Positions 50,824-59,536 are shown, numbered from the stretch's first letter. The stretch is DNA of 64,000 nt from Bacillota bacterium (GCA_023439185.1 JAEXOR010000055.1:62001-126000), one strand, 5' to 3'. Notes: generated by a model not told the origin, from the sequence alone. Numbers and translations: made by a program.

Positions 50824-51170
50824 TTCAAAAACCTCCTTATATAATCAGCCATCCTGCTTTTTGCGATTTTGATCTCTTTATGCGGGGTTTTTTTTGTTTT
50901 CTTTATAAACCCATGTAATAGTATGATTTTCGACTGTGTAGGTATAAAGTAAAACACCCGGGAAATATCGCCGGAATATTGAATGCGAAGCTCCCAAAGA
51001 AGGCCCTCTATATGTTTGGTGTAAGGCTCCTTCAACATGGTACCGTATTCTGCCAAAAGGTCGATTTCCCAAATAGCCTTGGCTTTATGCTTGCGCGGCA
51101 AACTGTCAAGAAATTCGACGACTTCCTCTTTACCTTCAGCAGTCCTGTAGAACTCTATCTCCCACTTCAT
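50820..51170 (-). CDS. RelE/HigB-like toxin of the second pair
   Basis: A 116-residue toxin of the same superfamily: EFYRTAEGKEEVVEFLDSLP, then LWELRIQYSGDISRVFYF and ILLHGFIKKTKKTPHKEI, the standard phage-derived Gp49-like end. Toxin first, antitoxin second. The sequence is only distantly like the toxin at 49665, so the two pairs are not a recent duplication. Confidence 0.83.
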   Translation of the reverse strand: MKWEIEFYRTAEGKEEVVEFLDSLPRKHKAKAIWEIDLLAEYGTMLKEPYTKHIEGLLWELRIQYSGDISRVFYFIPTQSKIILLHGFIKKTKKTPHKEIKIAKSRMADYIRRFLK

Positions 51171-51209
51171 ACAGGTAACCTCTTTATGTACTTTACCCCT
51201 ACGACAACA

Positions 51210-51237
51210 ATTATACCATATATGATATAATTGTCAA
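51210..51237 (-). promoter_or_regulatory. Promoter and operator of the second toxin-antitoxin pair
   Basis: Minus strand TTGACA (51237-51232), 16-base spacer, TATAAT (51215-51210). The interval 51210-51231 is an almost perfect palindrome (one mismatched pair), centred on CATATATG. Confidence 0.65.
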
Positions 51238-51480
51238 GTTTTTCATAAGGTAGACGATAAAATTATAGTTTAATGAAATTCTAAGAAAAATATCGTTTGG
51301 AAAGGTTGATTACAGCATATGGTTTTAATCTTGCTTTAAGAAGTAATCCGGAAAAATGCAAGCGAAGGAAACTCCCTTAGTAGAGAGATTCAGAATCCCG
51401 TCAGGCATTGCCTGCCACCCCCCTTTGACAAAGGGGGCTTTTTTGACGATACTATTTTAGATGGGGAGGGGGTAGAGGCT
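51238..51480. other. Intergenic region with repeat relic
   Basis: AT-rich without a gene. From 51365 it holds a worn copy of the repeat at 49472-49560, ending in CCCCCTTTGACAAAGGGGG (51419-51437) and TTTTTT, which can work as a terminator. Confidence 0.5.
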
Positions 51481-52167
51481 TTGCGGCAGGATGATTTCAA
51501 ATTTGTCGTTACACCGGAAATAACCGGCCTCGGGATCAAAGCAGCGGGTTTTTTGCTGGCGGGCATTAAAAACGAATCATATCACCCGGAATTTCTCTCT
51601 TACCGCCAGGACTGCATAGAAAGCCTGAAAGCCGGCCGTACTCCGGAAACTATTGAACAGGATCCCTTCATACTGGGTTATCGCCGTTTGCACGAAAAAA
51701 CCGGCGTCAGCAAAAAAATGACGGCCTCGCCGGAGAGCCTGTTTAAATATTTCTTCAAGCACGGGGACCTGCCTGCCATTAATCCTCTGGTGGATGCCTA
51801 CAATTGTGTATCCATGGACACCGGGTTATCCATGGGGGCCCATGACTTGAGCAATGTGCATGGTTCCATCAATCTGCGCATTGCCGGGGGCCATGAGCAT
51901 TTTCTGCCTCTGGGCGGCCGCAAGCCGGAAAAAATTAAAGCCGGCGAGTACTGTTACATAGACGACAGTGACGAAGTTCTTTGCCGGCTGGAATGCCGCC
52001 AGTCGGATAAGACTAAAATATCCGCCGCCACAAAGTGGTGCTTTTTAATTGTCCAGGGCAACGAGTTTACGCCCGCCGAATCGGTTCTGGAGACCGCCCG
52101 GCGGCTGCTGGGCGTGCTGCGAAGATTTTGTGGCGGAGAAGAAAAAGCGTTTTTTATGTATCCCTGA
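51481..52167 (+). CDS. B3/4-domain protein (PheT editing-domain relative)
   Basis: A 228-residue stand-alone protein with the B3/B4 fold of phenylalanyl-tRNA synthetase beta subunits. SLFKYFFKHGDLPAINPLVDAYNCVSM and HDLSNVHGSINLRIA match the family core. Such proteins are thought to clear mischarged tRNA or bind amino-acyl compounds. Start TTG 51481 follows GGGGAGGGGG. Confidence 0.78.
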   Translation: MRQDDFKFVVTPEITGLGIKAAGFLLAGIKNESYHPEFLSYRQDCIESLKAGRTPETIEQDPFILGYRRLHEKTGVSKKMTASPESLFKYFFKHGDLPAINPLVDAYNCVSMDTGLSMGAHDLSNVHGSINLRIAGGHEHFLPLGGRKPEKIKAGEYCYIDDSDEVLCRLECRQSDKTKISAATKWCFLIVQGNEFTPAESVLETARRLLGVLRRFCGGEEKAFFMYP

Positions 52168-52176
52168 AGTTGACAA

Positions 52177-53802
52177 TTAATCCCGCCAGCGGTGGGCGAT
52201 AGGCATGCGCCGGCCCGGTCCGAAGGCCCGGGAGGTAATCCGCAAACCAGGCGGGGCCTGCTGGCGTTTGTACTCGGCCCGGTCCACCCGACGGGCGATA
52301 TCCAGCGCCAGATCGTAATCGTAGCCCAGGGCGGCGATTTCGTCAACGGATTTAATCTCTTCAATATAGGCTTTTAAAATGGCGTCCAGAACGTCGTAGG
52401 GGGGCAGGCTGTCCTCGTCCTTCTGATCGGGCCGCAGTTCCGCGGACGGCGGCTTGGTAATCACGCTGCGGGGGATGATCTCCCGCTCCCGGTTGATATA
52501 CTCCGCCAGTTCATATACAATGACCTTGGGCACGTCCGCCAGCACGGCCAGTCCGCCGGCCATGTCTCCGTAAATAGTGCTGTAGCCCATGGCCATTTCC
52601 GACTTGTTGCCGGTGGCCAGCACCATGGGGCCTTCCCGGTTGGAGATAAACATCAGGATATTGCCCCTGATCCGGGCTTGGATATTCTCTTCGGCCAGAT
52701 CCATCCGGGGCGCCCCGCCTTCATTCATCTCCCGGATATAAGCGTGGAAAACGTTTTCAATCGGGTGCACCCGGTAATCAATGCCCAGGTTATGCGCCAG
52801 ATCGCGGGCGTCGTCCTTGCTCCCCTGGGAAGAGTAGCGGGAAGGCATGGAAACGCCGATCACATTTTCTCTGCCCAGGGCTTCCGCCGCCACCGCGACA
52901 GTTACCGAAGAGTCGATGCCGCCGCTCAAGCCCACGATGGCGCTGCGAAAACCGTTTTTATGCAGGTAATCCCGGGTACCCGTCACCAGGGCGTTATAAA
53001 CCCAACTGATATCCTCGGCGCCGCTCTTGTCGGCGGCTTCCCGCCGCATGGTCCGGGTATCCGCCACGGCAAAATCTTCGGCAAAATTACGCAGTTGCAG
53101 GCATACCGTACCCGTACTGTTAACCGCGCAGCTTGAGCCGTCATAAAGCAAATGGTCGTTGCCGCCCACCTGGTTGACGTAGATAATGTCCACTTCGTGC
53201 CTGGCGGCGGCTTTGCCCAGCATATCGCAGCGCAGGCGGTGCTTGCCGTAATGATACGGTGAAGCCGAAAGGTTGATGATCAGGCCGGCCCCTTTTTGCA
53301 CCAGTTCTTCCACCGGGTCAATCTTATACCGGCGCCGGTCCCAGAAATCCTTATCGTTCCAGACATCTTCGCACACCGTAACGCCGAGCCGCAATCCCTT
53401 AAAGTCGATACAATTCCTCTCCTCGGCCGGAGTGAAATACCTTTGCTCATCAAATACGTCGTAATACGGAATCAGGCTCTTGTTTTGCCGGCCGGCTATT
53501 TTACCGCCGTGCAGCAAAAGCGCCGTGTTATATAATGCGTCGTTATCCCGGCAGGGAGCGCCGATTAAAATACCGATATCCACGCTGGCCGGGAGCAGTT
53601 GTTCCACTGCCTTATTCACGGCGTCCAGAAATTTGTCGCTGAACAGCAAGTCTCTGGGCGGATAACCGGTCAGGGTGAGTTCGGGAAACACCACCAGCTC
53701 GGCCCCGGCCGACAAAGCCTTTTTCGTATAGGTCAGTATCTTTTCTATGTTGTAAGGCAGATCGCCCACCACCGGGTTAATCTGGGCCAGCGCGACGCGC
53801 AT
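52177..53802 (-). CDS. nadE: Glutamine-dependent NAD+ synthetase
   Basis: Makes NAD+ from deamido-NAD+ with glutamine as amide source. The 541-residue product has an N-terminal nitrilase-like glutaminase (about 1-250; catalytic E in FPELTLTGYPPRD, K in NKSLIPYYDVFDE, C in GVTVCEDVWND) and a C-terminal synthetase domain with the PP-loop VGLSGGIDSSVTVAVA. LATGNKSEMAMGYSTIYGDM and the end block are conserved. Start ATG 53802. Not obviously linked to its neighbours, though it uses glutamine. Confidence 0.95.
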   Translation of the reverse strand: MRVALAQINPVVGDLPYNIEKILTYTKKALSAGAELVVFPELTLTGYPPRDLLFSDKFLDAVNKAVEQLLPASVDIGILIGAPCRDNDALYNTALLLHGGKIAGRQNKSLIPYYDVFDEQRYFTPAEERNCIDFKGLRLGVTVCEDVWNDKDFWDRRRYKIDPVEELVQKGAGLIINLSASPYHYGKHRLRCDMLGKAAARHEVDIIYVNQVGGNDHLLYDGSSCAVNSTGTVCLQLRNFAEDFAVADTRTMRREAADKSGAEDISWVYNALVTGTRDYLHKNGFRSAIVGLSGGIDSSVTVAVAAEALGRENVIGVSMPSRYSSQGSKDDARDLAHNLGIDYRVHPIENVFHAYIREMNEGGAPRMDLAEENIQARIRGNILMFISNREGPMVLATGNKSEMAMGYSTIYGDMAGGLAVLADVPKVIVYELAEYINREREIIPRSVITKPPSAELRPDQKDEDSLPPYDVLDAILKAYIEEIKSVDEIAALGYDYDLALDIARRVDRAEYKRQQAPPGLRITSRAFGPGRRMPIAHRWRD

Positions 53803-53922
53803 GTTTTCACCCCGTTATTATTATTTTCAATAAGACCCCTTTCAATATGATTAAAATTATATGATAATTTTAAATATCAGTCGAGCAGGTCCAAAAAAAT
53901 ATCTTTAAGGTGATGATAAACA

Positions 53923-54462
53923 GTGCTGCTTGATCATATCGATTTAACCACGCTGCAAATACTCCAGGAGAACGCCCGCTGTTCCTACCAGGAGATCGCC
54001 AACAAGCTGGGGGTGTCGCGGGTAACCGTTTACGAAAGGGTGCGCAAGCTGACGGAAAACGGTTATATAGAGGGGTTTCACGTCAAGGTCAATGCCCGGC
54101 AACTGGGCTATCCCGTAACCGCCATCGTGGGACTGATCACCCTTCAGGGCAGCGAGGCTTACCGGACCATTAACGAGCTGAGGTCATTTCACGAAGTGGA
54201 GGAAGTGCACGTCGTCACCGGCCGGTACGATATTTTAGTCAAGGTGCGCGCCAGAGACAACGAGGATCTGCAGCAGATCCTGCTGACCAAAATAGACCAG
54301 GTGCACGGTTTTCAAAGGGCCGAAACCATGGTGGTGCTTTCGTCCCCCGTGGAAAAGTGCGGCATCGACATTCGCCAGGTGGCCGCGGACAACGGCCTGA
54401 GTACGGGTGAAAACGGCGCCGCCGCCGGCAATGGTACCGGTTCCGCCGATGAACTCGCCTGA
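53923..54462 (+). CDS. Lrp/AsnC family transcriptional regulator
   Basis: A 179-residue feast/famine regulator: N-terminal helix-turn-helix (RCSYQEIANKLGVSRVTVYERVRKL) and a C-terminal RAM effector domain (AIVGLITLQGS, VEEVHVVTGRYDILVKVRA). A 25-residue Gly/Ala-rich tail follows the usual end. GTG 53923. It directly precedes the glnT-like operon and could control amino-acid or nitrogen genes. Confidence 0.88.
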   Translation: MLLDHIDLTTLQILQENARCSYQEIANKLGVSRVTVYERVRKLTENGYIEGFHVKVNARQLGYPVTAIVGLITLQGSEAYRTINELRSFHEVEEVHVVTGRYDILVKVRARDNEDLQQILLTKIDQVHGFQRAETMVVLSSPVEKCGIDIRQVAADNGLSTGENGAAAGNGTGSADELA

Positions 54463-54551
54463 CGCGCCGCTGTTTTAACAATAGTTAATATTAAAAGTTA
54501 ATATAGCTAACAAAAGTACATAAATATGAAAAAAAATATTTCAATTTGTAG

Positions 54552-54580
54552 TTGACATGACTAATTAACTATACTAAAAT
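54552..54580 (+). promoter_or_regulatory. Sigma-A promoter of the glnT-like operon
   Basis: TTGACA (54552-54557), 17-base spacer, TAAAAT (54575-54580). Confidence 0.65.
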
Positions 54581-54610
54581 AAATTCTAACAATTCAATTA
54601 TAAGCCTGTA

Positions 54611-54680
54611 ATACAGTGTTGTATGCAGCGGCGAAGACGCCTTTGAGGGAGCATTCCCTTGAAGGCTTTTTTTGTTTTTT
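54611..54680 (+). promoter_or_regulatory. ANTAR-type antitermination module before the glnT-like operon
   Basis: Hairpin 1 ATAC-AGTGTT-GTAT (54611-54624), hairpin 2 GGC-GAAGAC-GCC (54630-54641), terminator GCCTTTGAGGG with CCCTTGAAGGC (54639-54666) and a long T run. Loops have purine at 1 and G at 4. Confidence 0.8.
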
Positions 54681-54684
54681 GATT

Positions 54685-54728
54685 TGGTGCCAGGTGTTAA
54701 AAGTTAAAAGTGTTAAAAGTCATTGCTA
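54685..54728. repeat. 44-base repeat, copy 2 (inverted partner at 48761-48804)
   Basis: Exact reverse complement of 48761-48804. It lies between the terminator of the leader and the start of the glnT-like gene. Confidence 0.85.
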
Positions 54729-54771
54729 ATTAATGGCAACTTGATTGGTAAAAATTGAGGAGGTGTTTGTG

Positions 54772-56103
54772 ATGCAAGTGTCCGAAGTGGCGGAACTGGC
54801 TAAAAAGCAGGGTATCCGGTTCTTTATGGTTTCCTTTGTGGAGATGAACGGCATCAGCCGGGCCAAACTGGTACCGGCGGAAACCATGGCGGCGGTGGCG
54901 GAGGAGGGTGTTGGCTTTGCCGGATTCGCGGCCGGGGATTTGGGCCAGGATCCGCATGATCCCGACATCATGGCCATCCCCGACCTGTCGTCTCTGTGCG
55001 TACTGCCCTGGCAGCGGGACGTGGCCTGGTTTGCTTCCAACCTGTATGTTGAGGGCGAAGCGTGGCCTTACTGCCCGCGCACCATCCTGCAGCGGGTGAC
55101 CAAGGATGCCGCGGCCAGGGGCTACCTTCTAAAAGCCGGTATGGAGCCCGAGTTTCTGCTGGTGCGCCGGGAAAACGGCGGCATTGCGCCCTTCGACCCG
55201 CTGGACGTATCCGCCAAGCCCTGTTACAACCAGCAGGCTCTGACCCGGAACCTGGATTTTGTCAGCCGGTTGGTTGGTCACATGAATGAAATGGACTGGG
55301 GCGTTTACCAGTGTGATCACGAGGATGCCAACTGCCAGTTCGAGATCAACTGGCAGTATTCCGAGGCAATGGACCAGTGCGACCGGCTGACCTTCGCCAA
55401 GTACCTGATCCGTACCATGGCGGAACAGCAGGGGCTGACGGCCACTTTTATGCCCAAGCCCTTTAAAAACCTGACTGGGAACGGCTGCCATTACCATATG
55501 AGCCTGTGGGACGACGGCGGAAACACCAACCTGTTCCTGAACCGGGACGATGCTCTGGGTCTATCCGAAACCGCCTACTGGTTTATCGGCGGCCTGCTCA
55601 AGCACGCCCGGGCCCTGGCGGCCATTACTTCCCCCACGGTTAATTCCTACAAGCGTCTGGTTACCCGGCCTACCGAGTCCGGGGCCACCTGGGCGCCGGT
55701 ATATATCACTTATGCCGGTAATAACCGCACTTCCATGATCCGGGTGCCGGGACCAGGCCGCATTGAGAAACGCACCGTGGACGGGGCGGCCAATCCGTAC
55801 CTGGCGGTGGCGGCCATCATCGCGGCCGGCCTGGACGGGATCGCCAACCGGGTCGACCCGGGTTCAAAGTTTGAGGGCAATGCCTACGCCTACACCGTGG
55901 AACAACTGATGGAGCGCGGTTACAAGCTGCTCCCGTCCAACCTCAGCGAGGCGCTGGATGAACTGGAAGCGGACGAAGTGCTGACCTCCGCCCTGGGCGA
56001 GGAGTACACCAGGCTGTACCTCCGGGCCAAACGGCGCGAGTGGGACGAGTACCATAACAACGTGTCTCAATGGGAGGTCGACCGTTACCTGACGGTGGGA
56101 TAG
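54772..56103 (+). CDS. glnT: Glutamine synthetase-like protein, GlnT/GmaS type
   Basis: ATP-dependent ligase of the glutamine synthetase superfamily, 443 residues. Active-site blocks include AGMEPEFLLVRR, DHEDANCQFEINW, TFMPKPFKNLTGNGCHYHMS, NSYKRLVTRPTESGATW and RIEKRTVDGAANPYL. It is distinct from the two type I enzymes at 61282 and 63143. Relatives sit before the same three glutamate-synthase-like genes in methylotrophs, where they make gamma-glutamylmethylamide (GmaS); ammonia or methylamine as substrate cannot be told here. ATG 54772 has GAGGAGGTG seven bases before. Confidence 0.88.
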   Translation: MQVSEVAELAKKQGIRFFMVSFVEMNGISRAKLVPAETMAAVAEEGVGFAGFAAGDLGQDPHDPDIMAIPDLSSLCVLPWQRDVAWFASNLYVEGEAWPYCPRTILQRVTKDAAARGYLLKAGMEPEFLLVRRENGGIAPFDPLDVSAKPCYNQQALTRNLDFVSRLVGHMNEMDWGVYQCDHEDANCQFEINWQYSEAMDQCDRLTFAKYLIRTMAEQQGLTATFMPKPFKNLTGNGCHYHMSLWDDGGNTNLFLNRDDALGLSETAYWFIGGLLKHARALAAITSPTVNSYKRLVTRPTESGATWAPVYITYAGNNRTSMIRVPGPGRIEKRTVDGAANPYLAVAAIIAAGLDGIANRVDPGSKFEGNAYAYTVEQLMERGYKLLPSNLSEALDELEADEVLTSALGEEYTRLYLRAKRREWDEYHNNVSQWEVDRYLTVG

Positions 56104-56111
56104 GATTAAAC

Positions 56112-56139
56112 AGTCTAAAGTCTAAAGTCTAAAGTCGAA
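56112..56139. repeat. Four tandem 7-base repeats
   Basis: AGTCTAA three times, then AGTCGAA. It lies in the gap between the glnT-like gene and the next gene of the operon. Confidence 0.8.
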
Positions 56140-56192
56140 GGTCAGAAATCGGATTATTCGCAGGGTATAGAGGGTTTTTAGGAGGTTAGTAT

Positions 56193-57167
56193 ATGTGCGG
56201 CATTGGAGGCGTGTTGTATAAAGGTAAGAACGGTTCGGTGGGCGACGACCTGAGACAGCTGGTTTACGGCATCCGTCACCGGGGCGAGGATTCCAGCGGG
56301 GTGGCCGTTTTTGGCGCCCGGGAACATAGCGACGACGGGGAAGAACTGATCCTGAACGTCCGGGTGGATGTCGACGGCTGTCAATCGAGCACCGAAACCC
56401 TGGATATAATGAGTAAATTGCTTAACGGCGCCGGCGGACGGGTGAACGACGCCCAGCTAAGCGGCACCATCATGAGCATCCGGATCATTTACGGGGGTTC
56501 GGTACAGGAGCTCTGTTACCTGCTGGACCAAAATAATGTGCAAACCATCAGCGTCGGTACGGGATTGAGAATTTACAAGGATCTGGGCACCTCGGACCGG
56601 CTGGATGAGGCGTATAAATACAGCGGCGTGGCCGGGACACACGGTATCGGCCACGCCAGGCTGGCCACCGAAAGCGTGGTCAGCCCGGACCGGGCGCATC
56701 CTTTTTGGGCTTATGGGTTTAAGGACGTGGCCATCGTGCATAACGGCCAGCTGACCAACTACTGGAAGTTAAGACGGCGGTTCGAGCGGTGGGGCTACCG
56801 GTTCCGCACCGACAACGATTCAGAGCTGATTGCCATTTACGCGGCTCATTACCTGAAGCAGGGCCTGGACCTGCAGGGCGTATTGGAGCAGAGTCTGGCG
56901 GATCTGGACGGAACATATACCTTTCTGGTGGCCACCCCCACGGAAATCGGGTTCGCCAAGGACAAACTGGCGGCCAAGCCCCTGGTTTACGTGGACCTTG
57001 AGGACAGAGTGGTGCTGGCTTCCGAGGAAATCAGCCTGCGCGCCCTGCTGCCCGACGAAGAGGGGTATACCGTGGAGGAACCGCCGCCGTATATTGTCGG
57101 CACCTGGAACATCAGCGGCGGGCACAGCATGAAAAAACTGACTTATCGGGCGGTGGGGCTGGAATGA
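56193..57167 (+). CDS. Class II glutamine amidotransferase (GlxB/MgsA-like)
   Basis: Glutaminase half of a split glutamate synthase. The 324-residue product begins MCGIGG, so Cys2 becomes the N-terminal nucleophile. RHRGEDSSGVAVFG, GIGHARLATES, HNGQLTNYW and RTDNDSELIA are the family blocks. ATG 56193 follows AGGAGG. It overlaps the next gene by four bases (ATGA). The arrangement matches GltB-domain proteins of archaea and MgsA of N-methylglutamate synthase. Confidence 0.9.
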   Translation: MCGIGGVLYKGKNGSVGDDLRQLVYGIRHRGEDSSGVAVFGAREHSDDGEELILNVRVDVDGCQSSTETLDIMSKLLNGAGGRVNDAQLSGTIMSIRIIYGGSVQELCYLLDQNNVQTISVGTGLRIYKDLGTSDRLDEAYKYSGVAGTHGIGHARLATESVVSPDRAHPFWAYGFKDVAIVHNGQLTNYWKLRRRFERWGYRFRTDNDSELIAIYAAHYLKQGLDLQGVLEQSLADLDGTYTFLVATPTEIGFAKDKLAAKPLVYVDLEDRVVLASEEISLRALLPDEEGYTVEEPPPYIVGTWNISGGHSMKKLTYRAVGLE

Positions 57168-57835
57168 TGATTTTAGACGCGGATAAAACAACCGTAACTG
57201 AGATAAACCGCTCTCTGCGGAATGCCGCCGCAGCGGGTGAAAAGGTGGAGATACTCAATCCCCGTTCCAGGCACCACCTGGGCGTGGGCATCCTGGGGCC
57301 GCTGGACCTGACCATCCGGGGCAGCGCGGGTTACTTTTGCGGCTGCCTCAGCGAGGGCTTGCGGCTGCATGTGGACGGCAGCGTGGGCTGGTTTTCCGCC
57401 GACAACCTAATGGCGGGGGAAATAATTATCGAGCGCAACGCCGGCAGTTGCGCCGCGCCGGGTATGTGCGGCGGCACCCTGGTGGTCAAGGGGCACATGG
57501 GCTCGCGCCCCGGCCAGGTAATGAAGGGCGGCGCCATTATCGTGGGCGGCAACGCCGGTTTCATGACCGGGTTTATGATGATTAACGGCGTCATCGTGGT
57601 GCTGGGGGACGCCGGGGACCTGGTGGGACACTATATCGTGGGCGGTTCCATATACGTGGCCGGCAGGGTGGAAAGCCTGGGCGTGGATGTGGTGGAAGCC
57701 GCGTACACAGTCGAGGACGACCGGTGGCTGACCGGGCTGCTGGAACCCTACGGGCTGGCCAAGCCAGGCACATTCCGCAAGTTCGTCTCCGGGCAGCGCC
57801 ACCATCATTACGGGAGAGAAGGTGTTGGGGCATGA
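57164..57835 (+). CDS. Glutamate synthase GXGXG-domain protein (GlxC/MgsB-like)
   Basis: A 223-residue right-handed beta-helix, the structural C-terminal domain of glutamate synthase as a separate protein. Repeated glycine motifs are visible in MCGGTLVVKGHMGSRPGQVMKG and IIVGGNAGFMTG. Four-base overlaps with both neighbours indicate tight coupling and probably a complex. Confidence 0.9.
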   Translation: MMILDADKTTVTEINRSLRNAAAAGEKVEILNPRSRHHLGVGILGPLDLTIRGSAGYFCGCLSEGLRLHVDGSVGWFSADNLMAGEIIIERNAGSCAAPGMCGGTLVVKGHMGSRPGQVMKGGAIIVGGNAGFMTGFMMINGVIVVLGDAGDLVGHYIVGGSIYVAGRVESLGVDVVEAAYTVEDDRWLTGLLEPYGLAKPGTFRKFVSGQRHHHYGREGVGA

Positions 57836-59100
57836 GCGGCAACAACAAGCTGTGGGGCAAGGAAGTACGCAAGCAGATTGAAACCAAGTCGCTGACCGGC
57901 CGCAGCGTAATCGAGGGGTTCGGTATCAAGCGGGCCATCCCTTCCTTCGATGACCTTACCTTTCTGTCCGCCGCCTTGAGTCGCCTGTGCATCGATGTGC
58001 ACCGGGAGGAATGCGATACCGCCACCGTGCTGGGGTCGCGGTTCGCCAAGCGACCGCTGGTGCTGGAGACCCCGGTGATCATCGCCCCCATGAGTTACGG
58101 GGCGGTTTCCAAGGAAGTTAAAATGGCCTTCGCCAAAGCCTCCACCCTGGCGGGCACGGTGGAAAACACCGGTGAGGGCGGCATGCTGGGCGAAGAAAGG
58201 GAACTGGCCGAAAGGCTGATTTACCAGTGCACTCCGGGCCGTTACGGCTTCAACCCCCGGGACCTGCAGCGCGCCGACGCCGTGGAAATGTTTATCAGCC
58301 AGGGTGCCAAGCCCGGCTCCGGCGGACACCTGATGGGCTCCAAGATCACCCCGGAAATTGCCAAGCAGCGGGCCCTGCCCGTGGGCATCGACCTGCGCAG
58401 CCCCAGTCGGCACCCGGATTTTCTGGGTCCGGACGACCTGGTGCTGAAAATACTGGAGCTGCGCGAAGCCACCGACTGGCAGATCCCGGTGTCGCTGAAG
58501 ATTGGCGCCAGCAGGGTGAAGGAGGACGTCAAGATCGCCTGTAAAATCGGCGCCGACATTATCGTGCTGGACGGCATGCAGGGCGGTACCGGTGCGGGAC
58601 CGGAAACCTTCAAGGACAACGTGGGTATACCCACCATGGCGGCGCTGGTGGCGGCCATGGACGGTTTGCGGGAGGAAGGCCTGGAGGACGAAATTGACAT
58701 CGTGGTGATGGGCGGCATCAAGGACGGCACGGATGTGGCCAAGGCCCTGGCCCTGGGCGCCAAAGCCGTTGGTATCGGCACGGCGGCTCTGGTGGCCCTG
58801 GGTTGCGTCGCCTGCCGGCAATGCGCCACCGGCGCCTGTCCGGCCGGGCTGTGCACCCAGGATCCCGAGCTGCGTCAACGGCTGGACTGGGAGCAGGGCG
58901 CCCGGCGGCTAGCTAATTTCATCCACGCCCTGACCGAGGAAGTCAGGATGATTACCCGGATCTGCGGCAAAACCAATTGTCACAACCTGGAGCCCGAGGA
59001 TCTGCGGGCGCTGACCTGGGAAGCCTCGGCCATCACCCGGCTGCCGCTGGTGGGTTCCGATGTGGTGGCTGGGCATTTCTGTAATACAAAAGTAAATTAA
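57832..59100 (+). CDS. Glutamate synthase FMN/Fe-S domain protein (GlxD/MgsC-like)
   Basis: Catalytic half of the split synthase, 422 residues. It reduces the 2-oxoglutarate adduct using FMN and a 3Fe-4S cluster. VIIAPMSYGAVSKEVKMA, NTGEGGMLGEERE, QGAKPGSGGHLMGSKI and GADIIVLDGMQGGTGAGPE are the FMN-binding blocks; CVACRQCATGACPAGLCTQ gives the cluster. ATG 57832 overlaps the previous stop. No small NADPH subunit is next to it, so the electron donor is probably ferredoxin. Confidence 0.92.
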   Translation: MSGNNKLWGKEVRKQIETKSLTGRSVIEGFGIKRAIPSFDDLTFLSAALSRLCIDVHREECDTATVLGSRFAKRPLVLETPVIIAPMSYGAVSKEVKMAFAKASTLAGTVENTGEGGMLGEERELAERLIYQCTPGRYGFNPRDLQRADAVEMFISQGAKPGSGGHLMGSKITPEIAKQRALPVGIDLRSPSRHPDFLGPDDLVLKILELREATDWQIPVSLKIGASRVKEDVKIACKIGADIIVLDGMQGGTGAGPETFKDNVGIPTMAALVAAMDGLREEGLEDEIDIVVMGGIKDGTDVAKALALGAKAVGIGTAALVALGCVACRQCATGACPAGLCTQDPELRQRLDWEQGARRLANFIHALTEEVRMITRICGKTNCHNLEPEDLRALTWEASAITRLPLVGSDVVAGHFCNTKVN

Positions 59101-59117
59101 AATTATCGGATTAGGTA

Positions 59118-59147
59118 TTGACAAAATGTAATCGGTTAATATATAAT
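59118..59147 (+). promoter_or_regulatory. Sigma-A promoter of the amt-glnK operon
   Basis: TTGACA (59118-59123), 18-base spacer, TATAAT (59142-59147). Confidence 0.7.
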
Positions 59148-59175
59148 TCAGCCAGTAAATTGAGTTAGGCCTTTA

Positions 59176-59248
59176 ATACAGTGAAGTATACACGGCGACG
59201 AAGCCTTTTAAGGTTTGTTTACATACCTTAAAAGGCTTATTGTGTTTA
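59176..59248 (+). promoter_or_regulatory. ANTAR-type module 1 before amt-glnK
   Basis: Hairpin 1 ATAC-AGTGAA-GTAT (59176-59189), hairpin 2 GGC-GACGAA-GCC (59194-59205), terminator AGCCTTTTAAGGT with ACCTTAAAAGGCT and a T-rich end. Confidence 0.8.
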
Positions 59249-59277
59249 AATAGCCGATTCATTTCAATTTAATACTA

Positions 59278-59345
59278 TGTCCAATGTTGGACAGCAGGCA
59301 GAGGGGCCTTTTCGGTGGCAGCGCCACCGGAAGCCCCTTTTTATG
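59278..59345 (+). promoter_or_regulatory. ANTAR-type module 2 before amt-glnK
   Basis: Hairpin 1 TGTCC-AATGTT-GGACA (59278-59293), hairpin 2 GGC-AGAGGG-GCC (59297-59308), terminator GGGGCCTTTTCGGTGG with CCACCGGAAGCCCC and five T. Confidence 0.8.
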
Positions 59346-59408
59346 TAAAAAAAGCGAAGGCGCTTTGTTTAGAGTGATGCTCTATTGAAGCGCCTTTATT
59401 TATTTTTT
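59338..59408 (+). promoter_or_regulatory. Probable ANTAR-type module 3 before amt-glnK
   Basis: Weak hairpin 1 TTTT-TATGTA-AAAA (59338-59351), hairpin 2 AGC-GAAGGC-GCT (59353-59364), terminator AAGGCGCTT with AAGCGCCTT and TTTATTTATTTTTT. The first hairpin uses the T run of module 2, so this copy is less certain. Confidence 0.6.
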
Positions 59409-59536
59409 CAGGGGGGTGGGCCATGCACAAACGATTAGTTTAAGATTTACCGCCATAAGATGCAGTTTAATCACGGTTTGTCTTTAAAGAACTTGTACTT
59501 TTGCAGTTTATTTTTATTGCCCGGGAGGTTTTGAAA

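Noticed and set aside
50392..50844. Plus-strand open frame over the second antitoxin
   Set aside because: It runs antisense to a clear XRE gene and lacks any recognisable motif.
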